Of a stretch of 64,000 nt of DNA, positions 48,933-57,655 are shown piece by piece. The notes beneath the pieces are model-generated. The model worked only from the letters and a program-made list of their open reading frames with translations. It was not told where the DNA came from and did not search any database. This stretch comes from Bacteroidota bacterium (GTDB lineage: Bacteria > Bacteroidota > Bacteroidia > Chitinophagales > Chitinophagaceae). The translations under genes were made by a program, and so were the position numbers. Numbering within the stretch: the stretch's first letter is position 1; the number at the start of each line of letters is the position of its first letter. The stretch is taken from contig VGFT01000005.1 of NCBI GenBank assembly GCA_016868775.1, positions 62,001 to 126,000 on the forward strand. Reading direction: 5' to 3'.

Positions 48933-48958
48933 AGGTTACCTTTTCCTGTTTTCAGTAT
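48933..48958 (+). promoter_or_regulatory. Putative ECF-type promoter for the repeat lipoprotein gene
   Basis: Plus strand AGGTTAC-N15-GTAT, preceded by CGGGTATT; same motif and spacing as the opposite promoter. Confidence 0.6.
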
Positions 48959-48999
48959 ATATTCGCGAAATATTTCACAAAAACCCAAAAAATCAACAC

Positions 49000-49188
49000 A
49001 TGAAAAAGTTTTTTGCGATCGCTTTTCTTGCTGCTTTCACTGTAGCTTGTGAGCCTAAATCTGGTGATGCTACCACAACAACTGAGGACACTACCAAGAA
49101 AGAAGCTGCTGCTGACACAACTAAGAAAGAAGCTGCTGCTGACACAACTAAGAAAGAAGCTGCTGCTGACACAACTAAGAAGCCCTAA
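49000..49188 (+). CDS. Small repeat-containing lipoprotein
   Basis: MKKFFAIAFLAAFTVAC|EPKSG lipoprotein signal; body is (KKEAAADTT)x3 ending KKP. Confidence 0.8.
   Translation: MKKFFAIAFLAAFTVACEPKSGDATTTTEDTTKKEAAADTTKKEAAADTTKKEAAADTTKKP
49096..49176 (+). repeat. Three exact 27-bp tandem repeats
   Basis: AAGAAAGAAGCTGCTGCTGACACAACT at 49096, 49123, 49150, each encoding KKEAAADTT. Confidence 0.97.
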
Positions 49189-49215
49189 TTCACTACAGGG
49201 TTTTTTAAAATCATT

Positions 49216-49243
49216 GGCCGTTCAACTTGAACGGCCTTTTTTT
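49216..49243 (+). terminator. Intrinsic terminator after the lipoprotein gene
   Basis: GGCCGTTC-AACTT-GAACGGCC followed by TTTTTTT. Confidence 0.9.
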
Positions 49244-49280
49244 ATTTATTGGTAAGGCCGGCCTTAACGGCTTCCATATT

Positions 49281-50921
49281 TTGAACACATTTGAATCGCT
49301 TGGGCTAGATCCCACTTTAGTTGCTACTGTCGCCGGATTGGGGTTTGTACAACCCACTGAAATACAGGAGAAGGCCATCCCGGTGCTCTTGCAGGGAACC
49401 CGTGATTTTATTGGACTGGCGCAGACGGGTACGGGCAAGACGGCCGCATTTGGGTTACCCCTTTTGCAGTGGGTGGAGGCAAGTGCCCGAATTCCACAGG
49501 CTCTGATCATCTGCCCGACGCGGGAGCTTTGTCTGCAGATCACACAGGATATGAACCGGTATCGCCCAAAGGGTAAGGGCAATCTGATTTTGGCAGTGTA
49601 TGGCGGATCGCCCATAACCGGACAGATCAAGGATCTTCGAAAAGGGGTTTCGGTGGTGGTGGCCACACCGGGTCGATTGATCGACCTGATCGAACGCAAG
49701 GCCATTGATCTGGAAGAAATAAAATGGGTAGTGTTAGACGAGGCTGATGAAATGCTCAACATGGGCTTTCAGGAGGATATTGAGTTCATTCTAAAAAATA
49801 CGCCCAATCGAAACAGTCTCTGGCTCTTCAGTGCTACCATGCCATCGGAGATCCGGAAAGTAACTAAGCGTTACATGCAAACACCCGTGGAGGTCACGGT
49901 TGGGACGGCCAATTCCAGTAACATAAATATTGACCACCAGTACTACGCTTGTTTGCATCACGATCGGTATGAAGTCCTTAAACGCATCATTGATTTCAAT
50001 CCCGGTATGTATGGTATCATTTTTGCTCGGACCAAAATTGAGACGCAGGAGATCGCAGAAAAATTAACCCGAGAGGGATACGACATTGACGCCATTCATG
50101 GTGACTTGACCCAGGTGCAGCGCGATAAGGTCATGGCCGCGTTCCGTTCCAAGCACCTGCGCTTATTGGTAGCTACCGACGTGGCTGCCCGGGGCATCGA
50201 TGTAAAAGGGATCACGCATGTAATTAATTACGAGTTGCCAGACGATGCGGAAGTCTATACCCATAGAAGTGGACGAACCGGCCGTGCCGGACACAGCGGG
50301 ATCTCGGCCAGCCTTGTCACCCCCAAAGAAATGTATCGACTCAAGCAGATCGAACGGTTGCTGCAAACCAAATTTCACCCCCTGGATATTCCCAGCGGAA
50401 AAGATGTTTGCCGAAAACAATTCTTTCATTTCACGGATAAGTTGTTAAGCACCGACATTCAACACGGCGATTACGAGACGTACTTGCCCTTGCTTCAGGA
50501 GAAATTCGCAGCTATATCAAAAGAAGAGATCTTGCAGCGGGTTGCCTCGATGGAATTCGATCGGTTCCTTCAATATTATGCAAATGCGGCCGACTTGAAT
50601 TTGCGCGGAGGTAAGAAAGAGGGCCGTAAGAAAGGTTCGGAGGGCAAGCCCTCGGCACCTGGACAATACCGCCGTCTGTTTGTCAACCTCGGCATCAAAG
50701 ACGGTTTCTATAAAGCCAGTTTCCTGCAATTCATCCTGGACATGAGTGAACTTCCCAAGTCGGTTTTGGGGCGCATCGATATGAAGGACATGAATAGTTG
50801 GATCGAGATCGAACCCGATTCCATGAACCAGATGATTCGCGCCCTGGACGGAAAGAAATTTCGAGGCAGAAAGATTCGGATGAACGATGCCGAGATGGGA
50901 GGCAAACGATCCCGTTCCTGA
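49281..50921 (+). CDS. DEAD-box RNA helicase with DbpA-like C-terminal RNA-binding domain
   Basis: Motifs AQTGTGKTAAFGLP, PTRELCLQ, VLDEADEML, SATMP, HRSGRTGRAG; C-terminal YRRLFVNLGIKDGFYKASFLQFIL. Likely TTG start at 49281 (NTFESLGLDP). Confidence 0.92.
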   Translation: MNTFESLGLDPTLVATVAGLGFVQPTEIQEKAIPVLLQGTRDFIGLAQTGTGKTAAFGLPLLQWVEASARIPQALIICPTRELCLQITQDMNRYRPKGKGNLILAVYGGSPITGQIKDLRKGVSVVVATPGRLIDLIERKAIDLEEIKWVVLDEADEMLNMGFQEDIEFILKNTPNRNSLWLFSATMPSEIRKVTKRYMQTPVEVTVGTANSSNINIDHQYYACLHHDRYEVLKRIIDFNPGMYGIIFARTKIETQEIAEKLTREGYDIDAIHGDLTQVQRDKVMAAFRSKHLRLLVATDVAARGIDVKGITHVINYELPDDAEVYTHRSGRTGRAGHSGISASLVTPKEMYRLKQIERLLQTKFHPLDIPSGKDVCRKQFFHFTDKLLSTDIQHGDYETYLPLLQEKFAAISKEEILQRVASMEFDRFLQYYANAADLNLRGGKKEGRKKGSEGKPSAPGQYRRLFVNLGIKDGFYKASFLQFILDMSELPKSVLGRIDMKDMNSWIEIEPDSMNQMIRALDGKKFRGRKIRMNDAEMGGKRSRS

Positions 50922-50960
50922 ACGGCATTTGTTTTTCTATTTTTGTGTATTCATTGATCC

Positions 50961-52040
50961 ATGTCTACCCCCGCCGCCACCGCTAAAAAATGGACAGGTC
51001 TTCCCCGTCCGTGGATCATCAGCGGTCCCTGCAGCGCAGAAACCGAATCACAGGTCCTCTCTACCGCAAAAGCACTGGCAGATTCTGGCAACGTGCATTT
51101 ATTCCGAGCCGGGATCTGGAAGCCCCGCACGAAACCCGGCGGCTTTGAAGGGGTAGGAGTAGAGGGATTGCAATGGCTCAAAACAGCCCGCCAGGAATAT
51201 GGTCTCCCTTTCACCGTGGAAGTGGCCACAGCAAAACAAGTGGAGGATGCCTTGCAATACGAGGCCGATGTACTGTGGATCGGGGCCCGTACCACGGTCA
51301 ATCCGTTCAGTGTACAAGCGTTAGCCGATGCCTTGAAAGGAGTCAAGATCCCCGTTCTGATAAAAAATCCCTTGAACCCAGATCTCGAGTTGTGGGCGGG
51401 CGCTTTGGAGCGTATTGCCGGAGCCGGCATCGAAAAGATCGGACTGATCCACCGCGGATTTTCCAATTACGGAAACAGCGAATACCGAAATGTTCCGATG
51501 TGGCACCTCGCCATTGAGATGAAACTTCGTCACCCTCAACTCCCCATGATCAACGATCCTTCTCACATCTGCGGTCGGCGTGACTTGTTGATGGACGTGA
51601 TGCAACGAGCCATCGATCTTGATTTTGATGGACTGATGATTGAGTCCCATCCCAATCCCGACCAAGCCTGGAGCGATGCCAACCAGCAGGTAACGCCCGT
51701 CCGGTTGATGGAAATGCTTGCTGCCATGCGCTGGCGTACCGAGGATATCAACTCGGATAGCTTTCACACCGCGTTGGAAGCCCTTCGGCAACAGATCAAT
51801 CAACTCGACAATGAGATGGTCCAGTTGTTGGGCAGACGCATGCAGGTTGCCGAGGAGATCGGTCGCTATAAAAAAGAAAATAACATCACGATCCTTCAAG
51901 CCGGACGATGGCAAGAGATCATAGAGCGGGCTTGTGCCCAGGGGGAGCGCGTTGGTCTTAGTCGGGAATTTATCACCCGTTACCTAGAGGCAGTGCATAT
52001 GGAAAGCATCAACCGTCAAAAAAAGGTCCTCGACAATTAA
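50961..52040 (+). CDS. Bifunctional 3-deoxy-7-phosphoheptulonate synthase / chorismate mutase
   Basis: N-terminal DAHP synthase (ISGPCSAETESQ, FRAGIWKPRTKPGGFEG, INDPSHICGRRD) plus C-terminal chorismate mutase (LRQQINQLDNEMVQLLGRRMQVAEEIGRYKKENNI). Confidence 0.93.
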   Translation: MSTPAATAKKWTGLPRPWIISGPCSAETESQVLSTAKALADSGNVHLFRAGIWKPRTKPGGFEGVGVEGLQWLKTARQEYGLPFTVEVATAKQVEDALQYEADVLWIGARTTVNPFSVQALADALKGVKIPVLIKNPLNPDLELWAGALERIAGAGIEKIGLIHRGFSNYGNSEYRNVPMWHLAIEMKLRHPQLPMINDPSHICGRRDLLMDVMQRAIDLDFDGLMIESHPNPDQAWSDANQQVTPVRLMEMLAAMRWRTEDINSDSFHTALEALRQQINQLDNEMVQLLGRRMQVAEEIGRYKKENNITILQAGRWQEIIERACAQGERVGLSREFITRYLEAVHMESINRQKKVLDN

Positions 52041-52048
52041 CCCATACT

Positions 52049-53071
52049 ATGCGACCCCTTCTTTTCCCGATCGATGACCAACGTGTTCGGTTCTATCCAG
52101 ACACGCCGATGGCAACCTTGTCGACCTTATTGCCCGGAAGAAGAATGGTACTGATTACCGATCAACACGTATACCGCTATCATAAAAAAGTTTTTGCACC
52201 TTTTGATACGATCGTGCTACGTGCGGGGGAGCAATTCAAAGTACAGGCCACCATCGATGGCTTGATCGATCGGTTGATTCAGCTGGAAGTAGATCGTACG
52301 ACGGTATTGGTTGGGGTTGGCGGTGGGGTGGTGACCGATCTGGTGGGCTACCTAGCGGCTGTTTATATGAGGGGAATCGACGTTGGTTTTGTGCCTACCA
52401 CGATTTTGGCCATGGTGGATGCGTCCATTGGAGGTAAAAATGGCGTGGACGTGGGGCAGTATAAAAATTTAGTTGGCTCCATCCGACAACCTCTTTTTGT
52501 TTTACATGATTACACCTTTCTGTCCACGTTGCCGAAACGCGAGTGGTCGAACGGTTTTGCCGAGATCATCAAGCATGCCGCCATCGGAGACGCCGCCATG
52601 TTTGCGGAACTGAAAAAAAATAATTTGGACGGGTATCGGAACGATTTGGTCAAATTGCGTCGACTCATTGTTCGAAATGTTCGCTTCAAAAATCGAGTAG
52701 TGGTGAACGATCCCTTTGAAAAGGCCGGTAGAAAATATTTAAACTTTGGCCACACCCTGGGGCATGCCCTGGAGATGCAGTACGAACTTTCTCATGGAGA
52801 AGCGATTTCGCTGGGAATGATGTTTGCCGCGCAGCTCTCCGAAAAAAAACTGCATTTCTCCGAAACGAACGAACTGCGCCAACTGTTGATCGGATATGGG
52901 TTGCCGGTGGAAGCCGGATTTTCCGCGCAAAAAGTATTTCGCTCTCTTTCGATGGATAAGAAACGTGTAAAGCGATCCGTTGATTTCATCCTCCTTTTCC
53001 GAATCGGCCGGGCGGTGGTTCATCCGATTCCATTGACCGAACTGGCTTCGCGGCTAAAACAATACGTATGA
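52049..53071 (+). CDS. aroB: 3-dehydroquinate synthase
   Basis: VGVGGGVVTDLVGYLAAVYMRGIDVGFVPTTILAMVDASIGGKNGVD; NFGHTLGHALE. Confidence 0.96.
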   Translation: MRPLLFPIDDQRVRFYPDTPMATLSTLLPGRRMVLITDQHVYRYHKKVFAPFDTIVLRAGEQFKVQATIDGLIDRLIQLEVDRTTVLVGVGGGVVTDLVGYLAAVYMRGIDVGFVPTTILAMVDASIGGKNGVDVGQYKNLVGSIRQPLFVLHDYTFLSTLPKREWSNGFAEIIKHAAIGDAAMFAELKKNNLDGYRNDLVKLRRLIVRNVRFKNRVVVNDPFEKAGRKYLNFGHTLGHALEMQYELSHGEAISLGMMFAAQLSEKKLHFSETNELRQLLIGYGLPVEAGFSAQKVFRSLSMDKKRVKRSVDFILLFRIGRAVVHPIPLTELASRLKQYV

Positions 53072-54345
53072 ACGTCCGGGTATCTCCCGCCGCCATCTGG
53101 GGCGTGATACAGGTTCCTGCCTCCAAAAGTGCCATGCAGCGGGCCTTGGGGGCAGCATTGATCCGTTCAGGTAAAACGCTTCTTCGAAACCCCGGGCATG
53201 CGGCCGACGACCTGGCGGCCCTTTCCTGTATTCGGGCACTGGGCGCTTCGGTTCATTGCGAACCGGATGCTTGGACGATCGACAGCCAAGGGATCCATCC
53301 CACGGATGCTGTACTGGGTTGCGGGGAGTCGGGTTTAAGCATGCGCATGTTTACAGCGATCGCTGCACTTACAGATCGACCCTTGCGCATCACCGGTTCG
53401 GGAAGTTTGAGAAATCGACCCATGCATTTTTTTGAAAAGACATTTCCGGCTCTCGGCGTTCAAATAAAATCAAATCAAGGGCGCTTGCCCCTTGACATCC
53501 AAGGGCCGCTTAAGCCCGCAAGCATCCGGGTAGATGGATCGCTCAGCTCGCAATTTCTGACCGGTTTGCTGATGGCTTATGCCGCAGCGGGAGCAGTAGG
53601 AGTGGAGATTGAGGTCACCAACTTGAAAAGTCGCCCCTATATCGATCTCACGCTTGACCTGTTAAAAAGATTTGGCCTGCCAGTTCCGGAAAATCGAGGG
53701 TATCAATCTTTTTCTTTTACGGACAAATCCGTTATGAGCGTAGGAGAAACAATAGAGTATACAGTGGAGGGCGATTGGAGTGGTGCTGCTTTTTGGTTTG
53801 CGGCCGCGGCCATATCCGGACCGGTTGAGTTGTTCGGATTAGATAACGTTAGTGCTCAGGCAGATCGGACAATCCTGGAGGTTGGTCGGGCTGCCGGCCT
53901 GGAGGTCATTAACAGGCCCCATTCCATTCAACTTAGAATGGGAACGCCCCGCGCTTTTGAGTTTGATGCAACCGATTGTCCAGACTTGTTTCCCCCACTG
54001 GTGGCAATGGCCATGTACCTACCGGGGGTATCGGTCATTCACGGAGCGGATCGTTTACAGCATAAAGAAAGCGACCGGGCTCAGGCATTGAAAATGGAAT
54101 TTGAAAAGCTTGGCGGATCGGTTGAGATCTCAGAAAATTCCCTGCGGGTGAACGGGGGGCGTGGTTTGAGGGGCGCAACGGTGGATTCGCAGGGCGATCA
54201 TCGGATTGCCATGGCCCTCGCGGTTGCAGCTCTGGGTTCCACCGGGCCGGTGAATATTCAGGGTGCCGAGGCAGTAGGGAAATCATATCCTGATTTTTGG
54301 AGGGACTTGCAAACCGTCGGGGGCTCCCTATCTTTAACCGAATAA
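53068..54345 (+). CDS. aroA: 3-phosphoshikimate 1-carboxyvinyltransferase
   Basis: VPASKSAMQRALGAALI, GCGESGLSMRMFTAIAAL, SSQFLTGLLMAYA, DHRIAMALAVAAL. Confidence 0.95.
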   Translation: MNVRVSPAAIWGVIQVPASKSAMQRALGAALIRSGKTLLRNPGHAADDLAALSCIRALGASVHCEPDAWTIDSQGIHPTDAVLGCGESGLSMRMFTAIAALTDRPLRITGSGSLRNRPMHFFEKTFPALGVQIKSNQGRLPLDIQGPLKPASIRVDGSLSSQFLTGLLMAYAAAGAVGVEIEVTNLKSRPYIDLTLDLLKRFGLPVPENRGYQSFSFTDKSVMSVGETIEYTVEGDWSGAAFWFAAAAISGPVELFGLDNVSAQADRTILEVGRAAGLEVINRPHSIQLRMGTPRAFEFDATDCPDLFPPLVAMAMYLPGVSVIHGADRLQHKESDRAQALKMEFEKLGGSVEISENSLRVNGGRGLRGATVDSQGDHRIAMALAVAALGSTGPVNIQGAEAVGKSYPDFWRDLQTVGGSLSLTE

Positions 54346-54354
54346 ATTTTTGAT

Positions 54355-55350
54355 GTGAACAGTTTTGGCAGGTTGTTCCGGATACAAGTAATGGGCGAAT
54401 CGCACGGTGAATTCGTGGGCGTGGTGATCGATGGTTGTCCCGCTGGCCTTCCCTTATCAGCTGAAGACTTCTCCTCCGATATCGAACGGCGAAAAGGGGG
54501 CGTTCAAAAAGGTACTACGCCCCGTCAGGAGTCCGATTTTCCACGTCTTGTCACGGGGTTGTTTCAGGGAAAGACCACCGGCGCACCGGTAACGATCCTT
54601 TTTGCCAATGAAAATGTTCGCTCTTCTGATTATGAGAAACAAAGAGCCATTCCTCGTCCGGGTCATGCCGATTTTGTGGCCCATAAAAAATTTGGTGGGC
54701 ACGAAGATTTTCGTGGCAGCGGCCATTTCAGCGGGCGGCTGACACTTTGTTTGGTAGCGGCCGGGGTAGTGGCCAAAAAATTACTTTACGGTATCCACAT
54801 ACAGGCATCACTCATTGAGGTAGGGGGACTTCCAACGATCGAAGCAGGCATTGACCGGGCCGTTGCAGAGAAAGATAGCGTTGGAGGTATTGTGGAATGT
54901 CGGGCTGAGGGATTGCCAGTGGGACTGGGAGAGCCTTTCTTTGACTCGACCGAATCTTTATTGGCGCACCTGGCTTTCTCGATTCCGGCGGTAAAGGGCA
55001 TTGAATTTGGTTCGGGCTTTGCATCGGCGAAAATGACGGGTAGCACACACAATGATCCGATCGTTGATTCGAATGGCACTACGTCCAGTAACCATGCGGG
55101 CGGAATCGTAGGGGGGGTGACCAATGGAAATCCGTTGGTATTTCGTCTTGCGATCAAACCAACCTCTTCCACGCCTCGTGAGCAATCCTCTCTGAATTGG
55201 GAAACGGAAGAAACGGAAAATTTTTCTGTGAAAGGACGCCATGACCTATGTATTGCCCTGCGGGTGCCCGTGGTAGCAGAAGCGATCTTGGCAATCGTGC
55301 TGGCCGACCTAATGCTGCTGGAACAGCGGATTTCAAGGGTGACGGACTAG
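54355..55350 (+). CDS. aroC: Chorismate synthase (GTG start)
   Basis: MNSFGRLFRIQVMGESHGEFVGVVIDGCPAGLPL, RPGHADFVAHKKFGGHEDFRGSGHFSGRLT. Confidence 0.94.
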   Translation: MNSFGRLFRIQVMGESHGEFVGVVIDGCPAGLPLSAEDFSSDIERRKGGVQKGTTPRQESDFPRLVTGLFQGKTTGAPVTILFANENVRSSDYEKQRAIPRPGHADFVAHKKFGGHEDFRGSGHFSGRLTLCLVAAGVVAKKLLYGIHIQASLIEVGGLPTIEAGIDRAVAEKDSVGGIVECRAEGLPVGLGEPFFDSTESLLAHLAFSIPAVKGIEFGSGFASAKMTGSTHNDPIVDSNGTTSSNHAGGIVGGVTNGNPLVFRLAIKPTSSTPREQSSLNWETEETENFSVKGRHDLCIALRVPVVAEAILAIVLADLMLLEQRISRVTD

Positions 55351-56048
55351 CTTCTTTGTTTTTTTAATTTGGCGAACGGGATGTCCAGGATCTCATATCG
55401 GATGGAGTCGGGCCAGCTATAATGCCACCATTCTTCCTCGTAGGCTTTGAATCCGTGTTTTTCCATTATGGTTCGCAACAGTGCTCTGTTGTTTAATATA
55501 TGAACCGGTAAGGCACGGAATTGATGATGGGCGGTGTCGCTGAAATGGTCAAACCCTGTGCCCATGTCCAATTCGGTTCCATCATTTGTTTGGATAAGGG
55601 TCAGATCCACTGCAATGCCTCGGTTGTGTCCGCTACCCTTGGCAGGATTGGCCACGTACCGTTCATCTCCAATCAGTTCCCAAAAAGCAACCGTGACCCC
55701 ATAGGGTCGGTATGCATCCCAGATTTTGATGCCCAGTCCGCTGCTCTGCAACTCCTCCTGCACCCGTTTTAGTGCCAGGGCCGGTTGTTTCCTCAGATAC
55801 GTTGTTCGGGTTCGCGCGGGGTACATGTTTTGGCGGACAAAGTTATTTTTACTGGCATACCGGAGGTCATATATCAGATTTGGGCAGACGGATTTAAGCT
55901 CCACCAGCTGTTGGTCCTCATCCTTTTGTACGGTTTTTTGCAAATCTTGTATGCTTCGGCAAACAGTCAATTGGGCTTGCAGAATGCTTATTCGGGATAG
56001 GCAGGGCTGCAGCAGACAGAAAACAAGGAAGGGGAGACGCGGCGGCAT
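55347..56048 (-). CDS. D-alanyl-D-alanine dipeptidase (VanX-like)
   Basis: NLIYDLRYASKNNFV, IWDAYRPYGVTVAFW, GSGHNRGIAVDLTL, EEEWWHYSW. Confidence 0.88.
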   Translation of the reverse strand: MPPRLPFLVFCLLQPCLSRISILQAQLTVCRSIQDLQKTVQKDEDQQLVELKSVCPNLIYDLRYASKNNFVRQNMYPARTRTTYLRKQPALALKRVQEELQSSGLGIKIWDAYRPYGVTVAFWELIGDERYVANPAKGSGHNRGIAVDLTLIQTNDGTELDMGTGFDHFSDTAHHQFRALPVHILNNRALLRTIMEKHGFKAYEEEWWHYSWPDSIRYEILDIPFAKLKKQRS

Positions 56049-56166
56049 TGGGGATATGTTTGGGGTAAAAATAGGTTGCAACCCTATGAAAATTAGACAA
56101 ATAATTTATTTTCGGATGTAGTTCATACCCGTTATTTTTGCTTAGCTTAAACCAAACTGTCTGTCT

Positions 56167-57495
56167 ATGAAGAAGGTCCTTTACGTGATCGCTCTGTTCT
56201 TCATGATTCCTTCTGGAACATCTGCTCAAAACAAGCCATTGTTACCAAAATCGCTCGGGGCGAATTTTTTCTTTAATGATTTCGTTACCCCCCAACGGAT
56301 CCGAACCACTTCGCTGAATCAGGTTTTGGCCAACAAGCGATTTGCCCGCATGCGGGAAATGACATCCGGATTAGCGATCACCTACATGAAGGGAATTCGC
56401 CCACACCTGGATATGTCTGCTAACCTAGGGGCATCCTTTTTGCGTTACCCCATGCCCGGCAGGGAGTTTACAAACAACAGCTTGCTTCTGGAGGCAACCG
56501 CTAGCATGCATTTCAAAATGACCACGGAGGCCTATTGGGTGCAGCCCTACTTGATCGCGGGTGTTTCGACGCATAAATATCGTTCGTACTACGGTGCGAC
56601 CCTGCCCTTGGGCATGGGGTTCAAAATTAATTTTCAAGACGATACGCACCTCTTCGTAAACTCGACCTACCGAGTGCCTGTCACAACCGAGTCCGCAAAT
56701 TACCATCTTCAGCACAGCATAGGTGTTGTTAGCAACCTGACCAAAAAGAAGAAGCCTGAAATTAAAATGCCTGATTTGCCTGTACTACCCACTGACAGCG
56801 ACAAAGACGGAATTATTGATGCTGAGGATAAATGCCCGACCGTTCCTGGTTTAGCAAAATACCAAGGCTGCCCCATTCCGGATTCTGACAATGACGGAAT
56901 CAACGACGAGCAGGATAAATGTCCAACTGTGCCGGGTATTGCCAAGTACCAGGGATGTCCGATTCCGGACAGCGATGGAGATGGGGTAAACGATGAAACA
57001 GATAAATGCCCCACTGTTCCGGGTATTGCCCGTTACAACGGCTGTCTCATTCCGGATACGGACGGAGATGGAGTAAACGATGAGCTGGATAAATGTCCTT
57101 CCGAAAAGGGATCCTCGTCCAACAATGGTTGCCCGCTGCTGGAAGAGGTGGCTGAGTATAATTTTGACTTCCGTAAAGTTCAATTTGCCTTAGGCAGCGA
57201 CGCTCTTACCAAGGTAGCCAAAGCAGAACTGGATAAAGCCGCTAAGATCATGGGAGAACATCCCGATATCAAGGTCTCCGTTGAAGGGCATACCGACAAT
57301 ACCGGTAGCGACGCTTTCAACCAGAGCTTATCAGAACGACGCGCGGCTTCAGTAAAAAATTATATTGTGGCCAAGGGTGTTTCGGCTGACAGAATCAAAA
57401 CCAAAGGATTCGGAGAGACCCTACCGATCTCGACCAATAACACGGCTGCCGGTCGGGCACTGAATCGCCGGGTTGAATTCAAGTCTGCCAACTAA
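56167..57495 (+). CDS. OmpA-family outer membrane protein with TSP3 repeats
   Basis: Signal peptide, N-terminal beta-rich region, calcium-binding-type repeats [29 protein letters not shown], C-terminal OmpA domain. Confidence 0.93.
   Translation: MKKVLYVIALFFMIPSGTSAQNKPLLPKSLGANFFFNDFVTPQRIRTTSLNQVLANKRFARMREMTSGLAITYMKGIRPHLDMSANLGASFLRYPMPGREFTNNSLLLEATASMHFKMTTEAYWVQPYLIAGVSTHKYRSYYGATLPLGMGFKINFQDDTHLFVNSTYRVPVTTESANYHLQHSIGVVSNLTKKKKPEIKMPDLPVLPTDSDKDGIIDAEDKCPTVPGLAKYQGCPIPDSDNDGINDEQDKCPTVPGIAKYQGCPIPDSDGDGVNDETDKCPTVPGIARYNGCLIPDTDGDGVNDELDKCPSEKGSSSNNGCPLLEEVAEYNFDFRKVQFALGSDALTKVAKAELDKAAKIMGEHPDIKVSVEGHTDNTGSDAFNQSLSERRAASVKNYIVAKGVSADRIKTKGFGETLPISTNNTAAGRALNRRVEFKSAN
56794..57117 (+). 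repeat. Four tandem TSP3-type repeat units inside the OmpA-like gene
   Basis: Unit [29 protein letters not shown] repeated with drift. Confidence 0.85.
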
Positions 57496-57512
57496 GCTTT
57501 TTAATACGCTTG

Positions 57513-57537
57513 AAAACCCCGCCTCGGCGGGGTTTTT
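57513..57537 (+). terminator. Intrinsic terminator after the OmpA-like gene
   Basis: AACCCCGCC-TC-GGCGGGGTT followed by TTT. Confidence 0.88.
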
Positions 57538-57655
57538 CTTTTTTCGGCAGCCTATCTCGAATTCGCTTTGGTCAGGAAAAACGGATGTTTTTTCCTACTT
57601 TTGCGCCGCCTTAAGGAGAAACCGTAGCAGGCACAAACCCAGAAAAACACCTTTT

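Noticed and set aside
49096-49176. Direct repeats as a possible CRISPR array
   Set aside because: Repeats are contiguous with no spacers, in frame within a lipoprotein gene; no cas genes nearby.
56794-57117. Repeats in the OmpA-like gene as a mobile or CRISPR element
   Set aside because: Explained by TSP3-type protein repeats in frame.
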